Assembly: GCA_900469625.1 (NCBI GenBank)
Contig: UBXV01000015.1
Location: 140,052 to 204,051, forward strand
Direction: 5' to 3'
DNA from: Hyphomicrobiales bacterium
GTDB taxonomy: Bacteria > Pseudomonadota > Alphaproteobacteria > Rhizobiales > Rhizobiaceae
DNA: 64,000 nucleotides
The position numbers and the translations under genes are program-made. Positions 20,884 to 29,889 of this stretch are shown in pieces. Position 1 is the first letter of the stretch. Each line of letters opens with the position of its first letter. The notes under the pieces are model-generated. The model did no database searches. It saw only the letters and a program-made list of their open reading frames with translations, and was not told the origin of the DNA.

Positions 20884-22773
20884 TTAAACCTTGAGTGCAC
20901 GGTTGAAGACGCGCGACAGGCGCTCAGCGAAGGCGCGCGGATCCTGCGGCTTGTCGCCATCGAGGACGCGGGCCTGGTCGAGCAGAAGCTGGACGGCGTC
21001 GGTCCTGAAGGCGCTGTCATCGGCCGGGCAGGCGGCAATCGCTGCAATCAGCGCGTGGCCGGGATTGATTTCGAGGATCGGCTTGGCCGCGCCGTCGAGG
21101 CGTCCGGCGCCCTGCAGCATCTTTTCGAGCTGCCGATCGGGACCATGTTCCGGCGCGACCAGGCAGACGGCGCTTTCCGTCAGACGGTCCGAGGTGCGGA
21201 CTTCCGACACGGCTTCTCCGAGCGTTTCCTTGGCGAAGGCGACGAAATCCGTGACCGCCTGGCTCGCTTCAGGCGCGCTGTCTGTGCTGCCTTCCGGCTT
21301 GGCGACACCGCCAAGATCAGCCGACCCTTGAGTGATCGACTTCATCGGCTTGCCGTCGAAATCCGGCGCCGACGTCACCCAGAAGCTGTCGACCGGATCG
21401 GTCAGCAACAGCACCTCGATCCCGCGTGCGCGGAAACCTTCGAGCTGTGGCGAGGCCTTGAGCTGGGCAAGGTTGTCGCCGGTCAGATAATAGATCGCCG
21501 ACTGCCCGTCCTTCATGTCCTTGACGTAGTCGGCAAGGCTGCGCTGGCCGTCTTCGGACGTGGTCGTGCGGAAGCGTGACAGACCGATCAGCTGGGTGCG
21601 GCGCTCGAAATCTTCGTAGATGCCTTCTTTCAGCACGCTGCCGAAGTTTTCCCAGACCTTGTCGAAAGCCTCGCGGTCGCTCTCGGCGAGCTTCTCGATT
21701 GCCGTCAGGACACGGTTCGTCACCCCCTTGCGAATGCTTGAAAGCAGAGGGCTTTCCTGGATCATTTCGCGCGACACGTTGAGCGGCAGATCCGATGTGT
21801 CGACCAGGCCGCGCACGAAGCGCAGGTAGCGCGGCAGCAATTCCGCCTCGTCGGTGATGAAGACGCGCTTGACGTAAAGCTTCATGCGGCCCTTGCGATC
21901 CTGATCGAACAGGTCGAATGGCTTGGAGCCAGGCACGAAGGCCAGCGCCGTATATTCATGCCGGCCCTCGGCGCGAAAATGAACGGTCAAGGCCGGGTCG
22001 TCGTATTGGCCGGAAACGCCGCGGTAGAAGTCGGCGTAGTCTTCCTTGGAGATCTCGCTCTTCTGCTTGGTCCAGAGTGCCGTGCCGTCACCGACCGAAA
22101 CCGGCTCGGCGCCGGGCTTTTCGACGATCGAGATCGGCACCGGTACATGGCCGGACTGGTCCTTGACGATGCGCTCGACCGTCCAGCGCGAGGTATAGGT
22201 CTTGGCGTCTTCCATCAGGTGCAGGGTGATGCGCGTGCCGCGTGCCGGCGCGTCTGCGAGATCTGCGGCTGCGACCGTGTAGCTGCCCTTGCCGTCGGAC
22301 GACCAGACCCATGCGTGGTCGGAGCCGGCGCGCCTGGAGACGACATCGACGTTATCGGCAACCATGAAAGCGGAATAGAAGCCGACGCCGAATTGGCCGA
22401 TGAGCTGTGCGCCCTCCTTGCCCTGCGCCGCCTCGACGCGCTCCATAAAGGCGCGCGTGCCTGAGCGGGCAATGGTGCCGAGCGCTTCGACGAGTTCGTC
22501 GCGGCTCATGCCGATGCCGTTGTCCTCGACGACGAGGCGGTTGTTCTCCTCGTCGAGCGTCAGCCTGATGCCCGGCGTAGTGTCGCCGGCCAAAAGCTCG
22601 GGCGAGACGATCGCCTCGTAGCGCAATTTCTCGCAGGCGTCCGCGGCGTTGGAAATCAGTTCGCGGAGGAAGACGTTCTTGTCGGAATAGACCGAATGCA
22701 CCATCAAATGGAGCAGCCTGGCCACATCGGCTTCGAAGACATGTTTCTCTACGGACATTTCAGTTTCGCTCAT
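20884..22773 (-). CDS. htpG: Molecular chaperone Hsp90 (HtpG)
   Basis: Cytoplasmic ATP-dependent chaperone of 629 residues, the usual alphaproteobacterial length. The GHKL ATPase domain has ELISNAADACEKLR near 34-47, VEDNGIGMSRDELVEALGTIARSGT near 83-107 and GQFGVGFYSAFMV near 128-140. Middle-domain motifs include FVRGLVDTSDLPLNVSRE. The ATG at 22773 has a near-perfect AAAGGAGGT ribosome site, so the 13 extra upstream codons are excluded. A heat-shock-type promoter lies just upstream. Monocistronic. Confidence 0.97.
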   Translation of the reverse strand: MSETEMSVEKHVFEADVARLLHLMVHSVYSDKNVFLRELISNAADACEKLRYEAIVSPELLAGDTTPGIRLTLDEENNRLVVEDNGIGMSRDELVEALGTIARSGTRAFMERVEAAQGKEGAQLIGQFGVGFYSAFMVADNVDVVSRRAGSDHAWVWSSDGKGSYTVAAADLADAPARGTRITLHLMEDAKTYTSRWTVERIVKDQSGHVPVPISIVEKPGAEPVSVGDGTALWTKQKSEISKEDYADFYRGVSGQYDDPALTVHFRAEGRHEYTALAFVPGSKPFDLFDQDRKGRMKLYVKRVFITDEAELLPRYLRFVRGLVDTSDLPLNVSREMIQESPLLSSIRKGVTNRVLTAIEKLAESDREAFDKVWENFGSVLKEGIYEDFERRTQLIGLSRFRTTTSEDGQRSLADYVKDMKDGQSAIYYLTGDNLAQLKASPQLEGFRARGIEVLLLTDPVDSFWVTSAPDFDGKPMKSITQGSADLGGVAKPEGSTDSAPEASQAVTDFVAFAKETLGEAVSEVRTSDRLTESAVCLVAPEHGPDRQLEKMLQGAGRLDGAAKPILEINPGHALIAAIAACPADDSAFRTDAVQLLLDQARVLDGDKPQDPRAFAERLSRVFNRALKV

Positions 22774-22803
22774 CGCGGTGGGACCTCCTTTGGGTTTCGC
22801 CCC

Positions 22804-22834
22804 AATTGGCAAGCTGCGTCCGAAATTTCAAGGG
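22804..22834 (-). promoter_or_regulatory. Heat-shock (RpoH) type promoter of htpG
   Basis: On the minus strand CCCTTGAA (plus 22827-22834) is followed after 17 bp by CCAATT (plus 22804-22809). The -35 box matches the alphaproteobacterial sigma-32 form (CCCTTGAA); the -10 box is a partial match. The predicted start lies ~24 nt before the htpG ATG. Confidence 0.6.
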
Positions 22835-22994
22835 TTGTCTTGTGGAGGACGTGTTTCTGTACGATGCTGCAGTGCGAAGAACACGAAACTACAGATGAGA
22901 AGCGGGCGCCGTCGGCCGGCCGCGGACCCAGCAAATCGCGCCGCCGATCATTCGTGGCGACACCCCAATCCGGGTTGCGGTACGCATGTCGTTT

Positions 22995-23008
22995 CTGATG
23001 TAGATCAA
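22995..23008. promoter_or_regulatory. FNR/FixK-type box before the DUF3141-pta-ackA-fabI operon
   Basis: CTGATGTAGATCAA differs from the FixK consensus TTGAT-NNN-GATCAA (TTGAT-N4-ATCAA) only in the first base. Its centre is about 81 nt before the ATG at 23083, which leaves room for a start site ~41 nt downstream of the box, as in class II FNR/FixK promoters. Confidence 0.7.
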
Positions 23009-23082
23009 TACTTGACCACGCGCACCGCCCTATAGCGTTCGACACCAGGCCAGACCCTCAACTGCACCGAGGAGTGGACAGC

Positions 23083-25287
23083 ATGCCCAAGTCAACCTCC
23101 ATCCCGACATTTGCTGACGCCTACGCCTATTCGCTGGATGCGTACCAGCGCTCGGTGCTGTTTCTCGACGTCATGCGCGAGCGCGGCGCCCAGTACGAGG
23201 AGCACCGCACGCAAACCGCTCCAAACGTGCTGGAGTTCGACGTCGAGCTCATCTGCGACGGACGCACGCTGGCTAAGCCCGTGAACTATGCCCTGGTCAA
23301 GATCGTTGCGCCCGACGGCATCGTGATTGACCCGTCGAAGCGGCCCTTTGTCATCGTCGATCCGCGTGCGGGCCACGGTCCGGGTATTGGCGGCTTCAAG
23401 GCCGACAGCGAAATCGGCGTGGCGATGAAGGCGGGCCACCCCTGCTATTTCATCGGCTTCCTGCCGGATCCAGTGCCCGGTCAGACGATCGAGGACATCG
23501 CTCTTGCAGAGGCGATCTTTCTCGAAACGGTCATTGCGCGCCACCCGTCGGCGGACGGCAAACCCTGCGTGATCGGCAATTGCCAGGCCGGTTGGGCGGT
23601 GATGATCGTCGCTGCGCTCAGACCGGAGCTCTTCGGCCCGATCATTATCGCCGGGGCACCGCTTTCCTATTGGGCGGGCGTGAGGGGGCAGAACCCGATG
23701 CGCTATTCCGGCGGACTTCTCGGTGGAAGCTGGCTGACGGCGCTAACAGGCGATCTCGGCGCCGGCATTTTCGACGGTGCGTGGCTGGTGCAGAATTTCG
23801 AGAACCAGAACCCGGCGAACACGCTCTGGACCAAGCAATACAATCTCTATTCGAAGATCGACACCGAGGCGGCGCGCTATCTCGGCTTCGAGCGCTGGTG
23901 GGGCGGCCACGTCACGCTGAACGCCGAGGAAATGCAGTTCATCGTCGATGAACTCTTCGTCGGCAACAAGCTAGCGGCTGGCGAAATCCGCACGTCGGAC
24001 GGAACTGCGATCGACCTGCGCAATGTCCGATCGCCGATCGTTGTCTTCTGCTCGAAGGGCGACAACATCACGCCGCCGCAACAGGCGCTCGATTGGATTC
24101 TGGATCTCTATGACAGCGTCGACGAGATCCGCGCCTATGGCCAGACCATTGTCTACACGGTCCACGAGACGATCGGGCATCTCGGCATCTTCGTGTCGGC
24201 CGGTGTCGCGCGCAAGCAGCATGACGAATTCGCATCCAACATCGACCTGATCGATGTTCTGCCGCCTGGATTGTACGAAGCCGTACTGACGCCGACAAGC
24301 GACGTCACCGAAGGCAAGGAGTATACGTCCGGCGAATGGTTGATGCGCTGCGAACCGCGCACGCTGGATGATATCCGCGCGTTGGGCGGCAACGACGCTG
24401 AGGATGAGCGCCGTTTCGCCACGGCGGCGAAACTCTCCGATGTCAATCTTGCACTCTACCGCACCTATCTGCAGCCGGCAGTCAGGGCGGCGGTGACGCC
24501 GCCCATGGCCGCGGCGATGCGAAACCTGCACCCGCTGCGCCTGCAATATGCGATGTTCGGACCCGACAATCCGTTCATGGGTGGGGTGATGGCTCTGGCA
24601 GAGCAGGTCCGTGAAAGCCGTGAACCGGCAGGTGAGGGAAATCCCTTCGTCGCATGGCAGGAGAGCGTGTCGCGACAGATCGTCGACGGGCTTGAGGCAT
24701 GGCGGCGGACGGCCGAATATCTCTCGGAGCAGAGCTTTAATGCCATCTACGGGTCTGCGACGCTACAGGCCGCGCTTGGCGTGGACGCCCACTCGGGGAA
24801 ACCGCGCAAGGCAGCAAAAAGCCTTCTGCATCAAGAACTCGTCGAGGCGCGGATCGCCGACCTTCGATCCCGAATGGCTGAGGGCGGCACCTGCGAAGGT
24901 CTTGCCAGGTCCCTGATTTTCGTCGGCATGGCGCGCGGTGGCGCTGACGAGCGCGGTTTCGAGGCCGTGCGCCGGCTGCGGCAGGCGCATCCGGAGACGA
25001 GGCAACTTTCCCTTGCGGCCTTCAAGGCGGTGATGCGTGAGCAGTACTTCATGCTGCTGATCGACGAAGATGCTGCCCTCGCGGCACTTCCGACGTTGTT
25101 GCCGGAGGCGGTTGAGGAACGGCGATCGGCTTTCGCCGCCCTTCGTGACGTGCTCGATGCGTCCGGTGCGGTAAAGGGTGTCGCAGCCGAACGGTTGCAA
25201 CGGGTGGCTACGCTCTTTCGTCTCGACAGCGGGCCGCCGGTCCCGATCGCCGCAGGCAAGACCATAAGCAACCGCAAAGCATCCTGA
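23083..25287 (+). CDS. DUF3141 protein with alpha/beta-hydrolase-like N-terminal half
   Basis: A 734-residue DUF3141 protein. The N-terminal half resembles polyhydroxyalkanoate synthase/depolymerase alpha/beta hydrolases: GHGPGIGGFK near 106-115, VIGNCQAGWAVM near 166 with Cys at the nucleophile elbow (G-N-C-Q-A-G), PIVVFCSKGDNITPP near 320 and a HETIGHLGIF segment near 363. The C-terminal half is helical and unassigned. The function is unproven; handling of hydroxyacyl thioesters or PHB is suggested. Start: GAGGAG precedes the ATG by 8 nt; an in-frame GTG lies at 23074. It leads an operon with pta, ackA and fabI. Confidence 0.85.
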   Translation: MPKSTSIPTFADAYAYSLDAYQRSVLFLDVMRERGAQYEEHRTQTAPNVLEFDVELICDGRTLAKPVNYALVKIVAPDGIVIDPSKRPFVIVDPRAGHGPGIGGFKADSEIGVAMKAGHPCYFIGFLPDPVPGQTIEDIALAEAIFLETVIARHPSADGKPCVIGNCQAGWAVMIVAALRPELFGPIIIAGAPLSYWAGVRGQNPMRYSGGLLGGSWLTALTGDLGAGIFDGAWLVQNFENQNPANTLWTKQYNLYSKIDTEAARYLGFERWWGGHVTLNAEEMQFIVDELFVGNKLAAGEIRTSDGTAIDLRNVRSPIVVFCSKGDNITPPQQALDWILDLYDSVDEIRAYGQTIVYTVHETIGHLGIFVSAGVARKQHDEFASNIDLIDVLPPGLYEAVLTPTSDVTEGKEYTSGEWLMRCEPRTLDDIRALGGNDAEDERRFATAAKLSDVNLALYRTYLQPAVRAAVTPPMAAAMRNLHPLRLQYAMFGPDNPFMGGVMALAEQVRESREPAGEGNPFVAWQESVSRQIVDGLEAWRRTAEYLSEQSFNAIYGSATLQAALGVDAHSGKPRKAAKSLLHQELVEARIADLRSRMAEGGTCEGLARSLIFVGMARGGADERGFEAVRRLRQAHPETRQLSLAAFKAVMREQYFMLLIDEDAALAALPTLLPEAVEERRSAFAALRDVLDASGAVKGVAAERLQRVATLFRLDSGPPVPIAAGKTISNRKAS

Positions 25288-25306
25288 TCGACAAGGGAGT
25301 TTCTAC

Positions 25307-26263
25307 GTGGCCGAAGCAAGCGCACCGACGCCTGAACTGACCAAATACGACCGCCTTGTTGCAGCCGCGCGAGACGAAACACCTGCTGTCACGATCGTGG
25401 CGCATCCTTGCGACGAAACATCGTTGCGTGGCGCCCTGGAGGCGGCCCATATGGGCCTGATTGCGCCCGTTCTCGTCGGGCCGCAAGCGAAGATCCGCTC
25501 TGTCGCCGCGCAATATGGCCTCGACCTCGAAGGGCGCGAGATTGTCGACGCTCCGCACAGCCATGCCGCGGCCGCAAAAGCCGTGGCGATGATCCGCGAG
25601 GGCCGCGGCGAGCTCCTGATGAAGGGCAGCCTGCACACGGACGAGTTGATGAAGGAAGTCGCCGCCTCGGCGACAGGGCTTCGGACCGATCGACGGATCA
25701 GCCACGTCTTCATCATGGACGTGCCGGGACACGCCGAGACGTTGTTCATCACCGATGCCGCGATCAACATCTTCCCCGACCTCGAGGCCAAGCGCGACAT
25801 CGTGCAAAATGCCATCGATCTCTGGGTGACGATCGGTCTTGGCGAGCCGCGCGTCGCCATCCTTTCGGCGGTGGAGACCGTGACGACGAAGATCCCCTCG
25901 ACGATCGAAGCGGCCGCGCTCTGCAAGATGGCCGAGCGTGGGCAGATCACCGGCGGCCTGCTCGACGGCCCGCTTGCCTTCGACAACGCGATTGATCCGG
26001 AGGCGGCGCGCATCAAGGGCATCGTCTCTCCCGTCGCCGGCCGCGGCCAGATCCTGGTGGTGCCGGATCTCGAGGCCGGCAACATGCTGGCGAAGAACCT
26101 TACATTCCTTTCCCATGCCGATGCCGCGGGTATCGTGCTTGGCGCACGAGTGCCGATCGTGCTCACGTCACGGGCAGATTCGGTGCGCACGCGTCTCGCG
26201 TCATGTGCTGTGGCTGCCCTCTACGCGGCGAAACGGCGCCCACTAGAAGTCGCGGCGGTTTGA
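25307..26263 (+). CDS. pta: Phosphate acetyltransferase (PTA/PTB family)
   Basis: Interconverts acetyl-CoA and acetyl phosphate. The 318-residue single-domain enzyme has the PTA_PTB fold markers: [14 protein letters not shown] near 105-118, [10 protein letters not shown] near 132, [12 protein letters not shown] near 149 and [14 protein letters not shown] near 219. A phosphate butyryltransferase activity cannot be excluded from sequence. It starts with GTG after an AAGGGAG ribosome site, 19 nt after the DUF3141 gene, and its stop is 2 nt before ackA. The linked pair would make ATP from acetyl-CoA under oxygen limitation. Confidence 0.92.
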   Translation: MAEASAPTPELTKYDRLVAAARDETPAVTIVAHPCDETSLRGALEAAHMGLIAPVLVGPQAKIRSVAAQYGLDLEGREIVDAPHSHAAAAKAVAMIREGRGELLMKGSLHTDELMKEVAASATGLRTDRRISHVFIMDVPGHAETLFITDAAINIFPDLEAKRDIVQNAIDLWVTIGLGEPRVAILSAVETVTTKIPSTIEAAALCKMAERGQITGGLLDGPLAFDNAIDPEAARIKGIVSPVAGRGQILVVPDLEAGNMLAKNLTFLSHADAAGIVLGARVPIVLTSRADSVRTRLASCAVAALYAAKRRPLEVAAV

Positions 26264-26265
26264 CC

Positions 26266-27450
26266 ATGGATGCGCTTCTCGTCGTCAATGCCGGGTCGTC
26301 CAGTCTCAAATTTCAGGTCTTCGGGATTTCCGAGGCAGGCCTCATACGTCAAATCAAAGGTCAGATCGGCGGCATCGGCACGCGTCCGCGCCTCCAGGCG
26401 AAAGACGCGCAGGGCGCAGTGCTCGTCGACCGGAGCTACGATGCAGATGCCGTTGGCGATCTCCCCGCGGCCATTGCGGCGGCAAGGGATTGGCTGTTGA
26501 CGCTGCAGGGCTTTCGCTTGCACGCCGTTGGCCACCGTGTGGTGCATGGTGGCCCAGACTACGCCGCGCCCGTGCTGATCGATGCCGAGGTCCTCGAGAG
26601 GCTGGCGAGCTATCAGGACCTCGCGCCGCTGCACCAGCCCAACAACCTCGCCCCCATTCGCCAGGCGATGGCGATTAACCCGGATGTGCCGCAGGTCGCC
26701 TGCTTCGACACCGCTTTCCACCACGGCCACCCCGAAGCGGTGAATTGCTACGCGATGCCGCGCAGCTTCTATGACGAGGGCGTGAGGCGCTATGGTTTCC
26801 ATGGCCTCTCCTACGAATACATTGCGGGGCGTCTGCGCGAAGTCGCGCCGAAGGCTGCGCGCGGTCGGGTCATCGTTGCTCATCTCGGCAGCGGCGCTTC
26901 GATGTGCGCATTGAGCGACGGCCACAGCGTCGAGACGTCCATGGGCTTCACTGCACTCGATGGCCTGCCGATGGGAACAAGGCCGGGCCAGCTAGACCCG
27001 GGCGTCGTGCTCTACCTCATCCTCCAGCGCGGCATGAGTGCGAAGGCCGTGTCGGATCTGCTCTACCACGAAGCCGGGCTCAAGGGTCTCTCCGGCGTGT
27101 CGAACGACATGCGCGATCTGCTGGCAAGCGACGATCAACATGCGAAACTCGCGATCGATCACTTCGTCTATCGCTGCGGGCTCAACGCCGGAATGCTAGC
27201 CGCCGCGCTCGGCGGTGTCGACGCCTTCGTCTTCACCGCGGGCGTCGGCGAGAATTCCGCCCCGATCCGCGCCCGGATCGCCGAGAGGCTGGCATGGCTG
27301 GGCGCCGAACTCGATCCGGTCGCGAACGACGCTGGCGCGATGACGATATCAACAGCTTCAAGCCGAATCGCGCTCTACGTTCTTCCGACCGACGAGGAAC
27401 TGATGATCGCACGCCACACGCTCTCACTTCTCAAAGAACCTGCAGCCTGA
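26266..27450 (+). CDS. ackA: Acetate kinase
   Basis: Makes ATP and acetate from acetyl phosphate and ADP. The 394-residue ASKHA-fold kinase has [12 protein letters not shown] near residues 6-17, HRVVHGG near 87, FDTAFH near 147, [10 protein letters not shown] near 172, [12 protein letters not shown] near 205 and FTAGVGENS near 322, all standard for AckA. The start at 26266 follows pta by 2 nt; the open frame begins earlier inside pta but lacks the family N-terminus there. Confidence 0.95.
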   Translation: MDALLVVNAGSSSLKFQVFGISEAGLIRQIKGQIGGIGTRPRLQAKDAQGAVLVDRSYDADAVGDLPAAIAAARDWLLTLQGFRLHAVGHRVVHGGPDYAAPVLIDAEVLERLASYQDLAPLHQPNNLAPIRQAMAINPDVPQVACFDTAFHHGHPEAVNCYAMPRSFYDEGVRRYGFHGLSYEYIAGRLREVAPKAARGRVIVAHLGSGASMCALSDGHSVETSMGFTALDGLPMGTRPGQLDPGVVLYLILQRGMSAKAVSDLLYHEAGLKGLSGVSNDMRDLLASDDQHAKLAIDHFVYRCGLNAGMLAAALGGVDAFVFTAGVGENSAPIRARIAERLAWLGAELDPVANDAGAMTISTASSRIALYVLPTDEELMIARHTLSLLKEPAA

Positions 27451-27467
27451 CCCAACGGAGCCGATCC

Positions 27468-28253
27468 ATGTCCATTCCCGCAGCGAAGGCCAAGCTTCTC
27501 GATGGCCGCAAGGGGCTCGTCGTCGGTATCGCCAACGACCGTTCGATCGCATGGGGCTGCGCGCGCGCCTTTCGTGCCTTCGGAGCCGAAGTGGCCGTCA
27601 CCTATCTGAACGACAAGGCGAGACCCCATGTGGAGCCGCTGGCGCGCGAACTGGAGGCGTCTATCTTCCTGCCGCTCGACGTGGCCATTCCCGGCCAGAT
27701 GGAGGCGGTTTTCGAGGAGATCGAGAGGATCTGGGGCGAACTTGACTTCGTCGTGCACTCGATCGCCTTCTCGCCGAAGGATACCCTTGGCGGACGCGTG
27801 GTCGACGCCCCGCGCGAGGGTTTCCTGAAGACCATGGACATATCCTGCTGGTCGTTCATCCGCATGGCGCATCTGGCCGAACCGCTGATGAAGAACGGTG
27901 GCACGCTCTTCACCATGACCTATCACGGCTCGCAGGTGGTGGTGGAGAACTACAACATCATGGGCGTCGCCAAGGCGGCACTCGAAAGTGCCGTGCGCTA
28001 TCTCGCGGCGGAACTCGGCCCGAAGGGCATTCGCGTTCACGCCATTTCGCCCGGCGCGCTTGCAACGCGCGCTGCCTCCGGCATCCCGGAGTTTGACGCA
28101 CTGCTTGAAAAGACCAAGGTCAAGGCGCCGGCCCGAGAGCTCATCGACATCGACGACGTTGGCGCGGCCACCGCCTTCCTTGCGCATGACGCCGCCCGTC
28201 TGATCACGGGGCAGGTGCTTTATGTCGACGGGGGCTATCACATCATCGATTGA
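27468..28253 (+). CDS. fabI: Enoyl-[acyl-carrier-protein] reductase (FabI type)
   Basis: Short-chain dehydrogenase of 261 residues. It reduces enoyl-ACP with NADH in fatty acid elongation. The cofactor loop is VVGIANDRSIAWGCARAF near 18-35, SIAFSPK near 98, and the catalytic pair Y162 and K169 has the Y-x6-K spacing of FabI. The loop before the tyrosine reads TYHGSQVVVENYN, so it is not a typical housekeeping FabI (usually TYLG...), and this may be an extra, condition-specific copy. It ends the pta-ackA operon, 17 nt after ackA. Confidence 0.88.
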   Translation: MSIPAAKAKLLDGRKGLVVGIANDRSIAWGCARAFRAFGAEVAVTYLNDKARPHVEPLARELEASIFLPLDVAIPGQMEAVFEEIERIWGELDFVVHSIAFSPKDTLGGRVVDAPREGFLKTMDISCWSFIRMAHLAEPLMKNGGTLFTMTYHGSQVVVENYNIMGVAKAALESAVRYLAAELGPKGIRVHAISPGALATRAASGIPEFDALLEKTKVKAPARELIDIDDVGAATAFLAHDAARLITGQVLYVDGGYHIID

Positions 28254-28276
28254 GCGCGAGGCCCGCGCGCCAAACG

Positions 28277-29752
28277 TCAGATGTTGCCCATGCAGAGATA
28301 TTTCATCTCGAGATAGTCCTCGAGCCCGTGGCGGGAGCCCTCGCGACCGATGCCGGATTGCTTGATACCGCCGAAGGGGGCAGCCTCGGAAGACATGCGG
28401 CCGGTGTTGATGCCGACCATGCCGTATTCGAGGGCCTCGGCCACGTGCCACACGCGCTTGAGGTTCTCGGCGTAGAAATAGGCGGCAAGGCCGTAGATCG
28501 TGTCGTTTGCCTCGGCGATCACCTGCTCGGCGGTCTCGAAGCGGATGATCGGGGCGATCGGGCCGAAGGTCTCTTCCTGCGCGACGCGCATGTCGGTCGT
28601 GATGCCGGTCAGCACCGTCGGCTCGAAGAAGGTGCCTGATGTGCCGATACGACGACCACCGGCGCGCACCCTTGCGCCCTTCGACGTGGCGTCGGCGACA
28701 TGGGCTTCGATCTTCTCGATGGCGTGCCGGTCGATCATGGGGCCGATGGTGACGCCGGCGGAAAAGCCGTCGCCGACCGAGAGTTCGGCCACGCGGGCGA
28801 CGAACTTCTCGGCAAAGGCATCGTGGACGGCCGCCTGTACGTATATGCGGTTTGCCGAAACGCAGGTCTGGCCGGCATTGCGGAACTTCGCCTGCACCGC
28901 GCCATCGACGGCCTCGTCGATATCGGCGTCGTCGAAGACGATGAAGGGCGCGTTGCCGCCGAGCTCCAGGCTCACCTTCTTGATTTGATCGGAGCACTGG
29001 CGCATCAGCAAGCGGCCGACCTCGGTCGATCCGGTAAAGCTGATCTTGCGTACCTTGGGATTGCTGCAAAGCTCGCGGCCGATTGCGGCGCCCTCAGACG
29101 CGTACAGCAGGTTGACGACGCCAGCCGGGAAACCGGCTTTCTCGGCGAGCACGAACATGGCGCCGGCGACGAGCGGCGTCTGTTCGGCCGGCTTCAACAC
29201 GATGGCGCAGCCGGCGGCGAGCGCCGGGGCGATCTTGCGGGCGACCATCGAGGCCGGGAAATTCCATGGTGTGATCGTGCCGACGACACCGACGGGCTGT
29301 TTGATGACAAGCATGCGCCGGTCATTGGCCGGCGCTGGAAATGTTTCGCCGTAGATGCGCTTTGCCTCTTCGGCGTACCATTCGACATAGGCGGCGGCAT
29401 GCAGCACTTCGCCCTTCGATTCTGCGACCGGCTTGCCCATTTCGGCAGTCAGGATGGCTGCCAGATCGTCCGCATGGGCGACGATCAAGTCGTGCCAGCG
29501 GCGCAGCACGGCGCTTCTGTCCCTGGCCGGCTTCGCCGCCCAAAGGCTTTGCGCGGCAGCGGCGGCGTCGATTGCAGCACTTGCCTGTTCGATGCCCATA
29601 TCCGGCAGGGTCGCCAAAAGTTCGCCTGTCGACGGATTGAAGACGTCGAAGGTCTCGCCTGCCCAGGTCCCCTGCGCATGCGCAACGCCGTCCAGCGCGG
29701 CAAAGAGGCCGGCATCGCGCAGGTGTTTGGTCAAAGCGGGTGTCAGGGTCAT
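28277..29752 (-). CDS. gabD: NAD(P)-dependent succinate-semialdehyde dehydrogenase
   Basis: Oxidises succinate semialdehyde, the product of GabT, to succinate. The 491-residue aldehyde dehydrogenase carries TPWNFP (N164), the general base E263 in LELGGNAPF and the nucleophile C297 in GQTCVSANR. Its sequence resembles GabD more than betaine or lactaldehyde enzymes (ITPWNFPASMVARKIAPALAAG). The ATG at 29752 lies 9 nt from a GGAGG site; the upstream frame is antisense noise. It is downstream of gabT on the same strand, 137 nt away. Confidence 0.93.
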   Translation of the reverse strand: MTLTPALTKHLRDAGLFAALDGVAHAQGTWAGETFDVFNPSTGELLATLPDMGIEQASAAIDAAAAAQSLWAAKPARDRSAVLRRWHDLIVAHADDLAAILTAEMGKPVAESKGEVLHAAAYVEWYAEEAKRIYGETFPAPANDRRMLVIKQPVGVVGTITPWNFPASMVARKIAPALAAGCAIVLKPAEQTPLVAGAMFVLAEKAGFPAGVVNLLYASEGAAIGRELCSNPKVRKISFTGSTEVGRLLMRQCSDQIKKVSLELGGNAPFIVFDDADIDEAVDGAVQAKFRNAGQTCVSANRIYVQAAVHDAFAEKFVARVAELSVGDGFSAGVTIGPMIDRHAIEKIEAHVADATSKGARVRAGGRRIGTSGTFFEPTVLTGITTDMRVAQEETFGPIAPIIRFETAEQVIAEANDTIYGLAAYFYAENLKRVWHVAEALEYGMVGINTGRMSSEAAPFGGIKQSGIGREGSRHGLEDYLEMKYLCMGNI

Positions 29753-29813
29753 GATGGGCATCCTCCAGCGATGCCCGTCGCATGCCGACCGGCCCGCTTC
29801 CTGTTTGTTCTTG

Positions 29814-29838
29814 CGGGCGTCGTTCCTCCCGACGCCCG
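29814..29838 (-). terminator. Intercistronic hairpin between gabT and gabD
   Basis: Perfect 9-bp inverted repeat CGGGCGTCG / CGACGCCCG with a 7-nt loop, no T tract. It may reduce read-through from gabT to gabD or stabilise the gabT mRNA. Confidence 0.4.
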
Positions 29839-29889
29839 GAGCCATTTCAACGGCCCGGACAACCGCGTTAGCGGTCGCCCGGCGAAGCG

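Noticed and set aside
22774..23082. Pho box before the pta-ackA operon
   Set aside because: Expected from the Sinorhizobium literature, but no CTGTCAT-N4-CTGTCAT-like repeat is visible on either strand; only the FixK-type box is supported.
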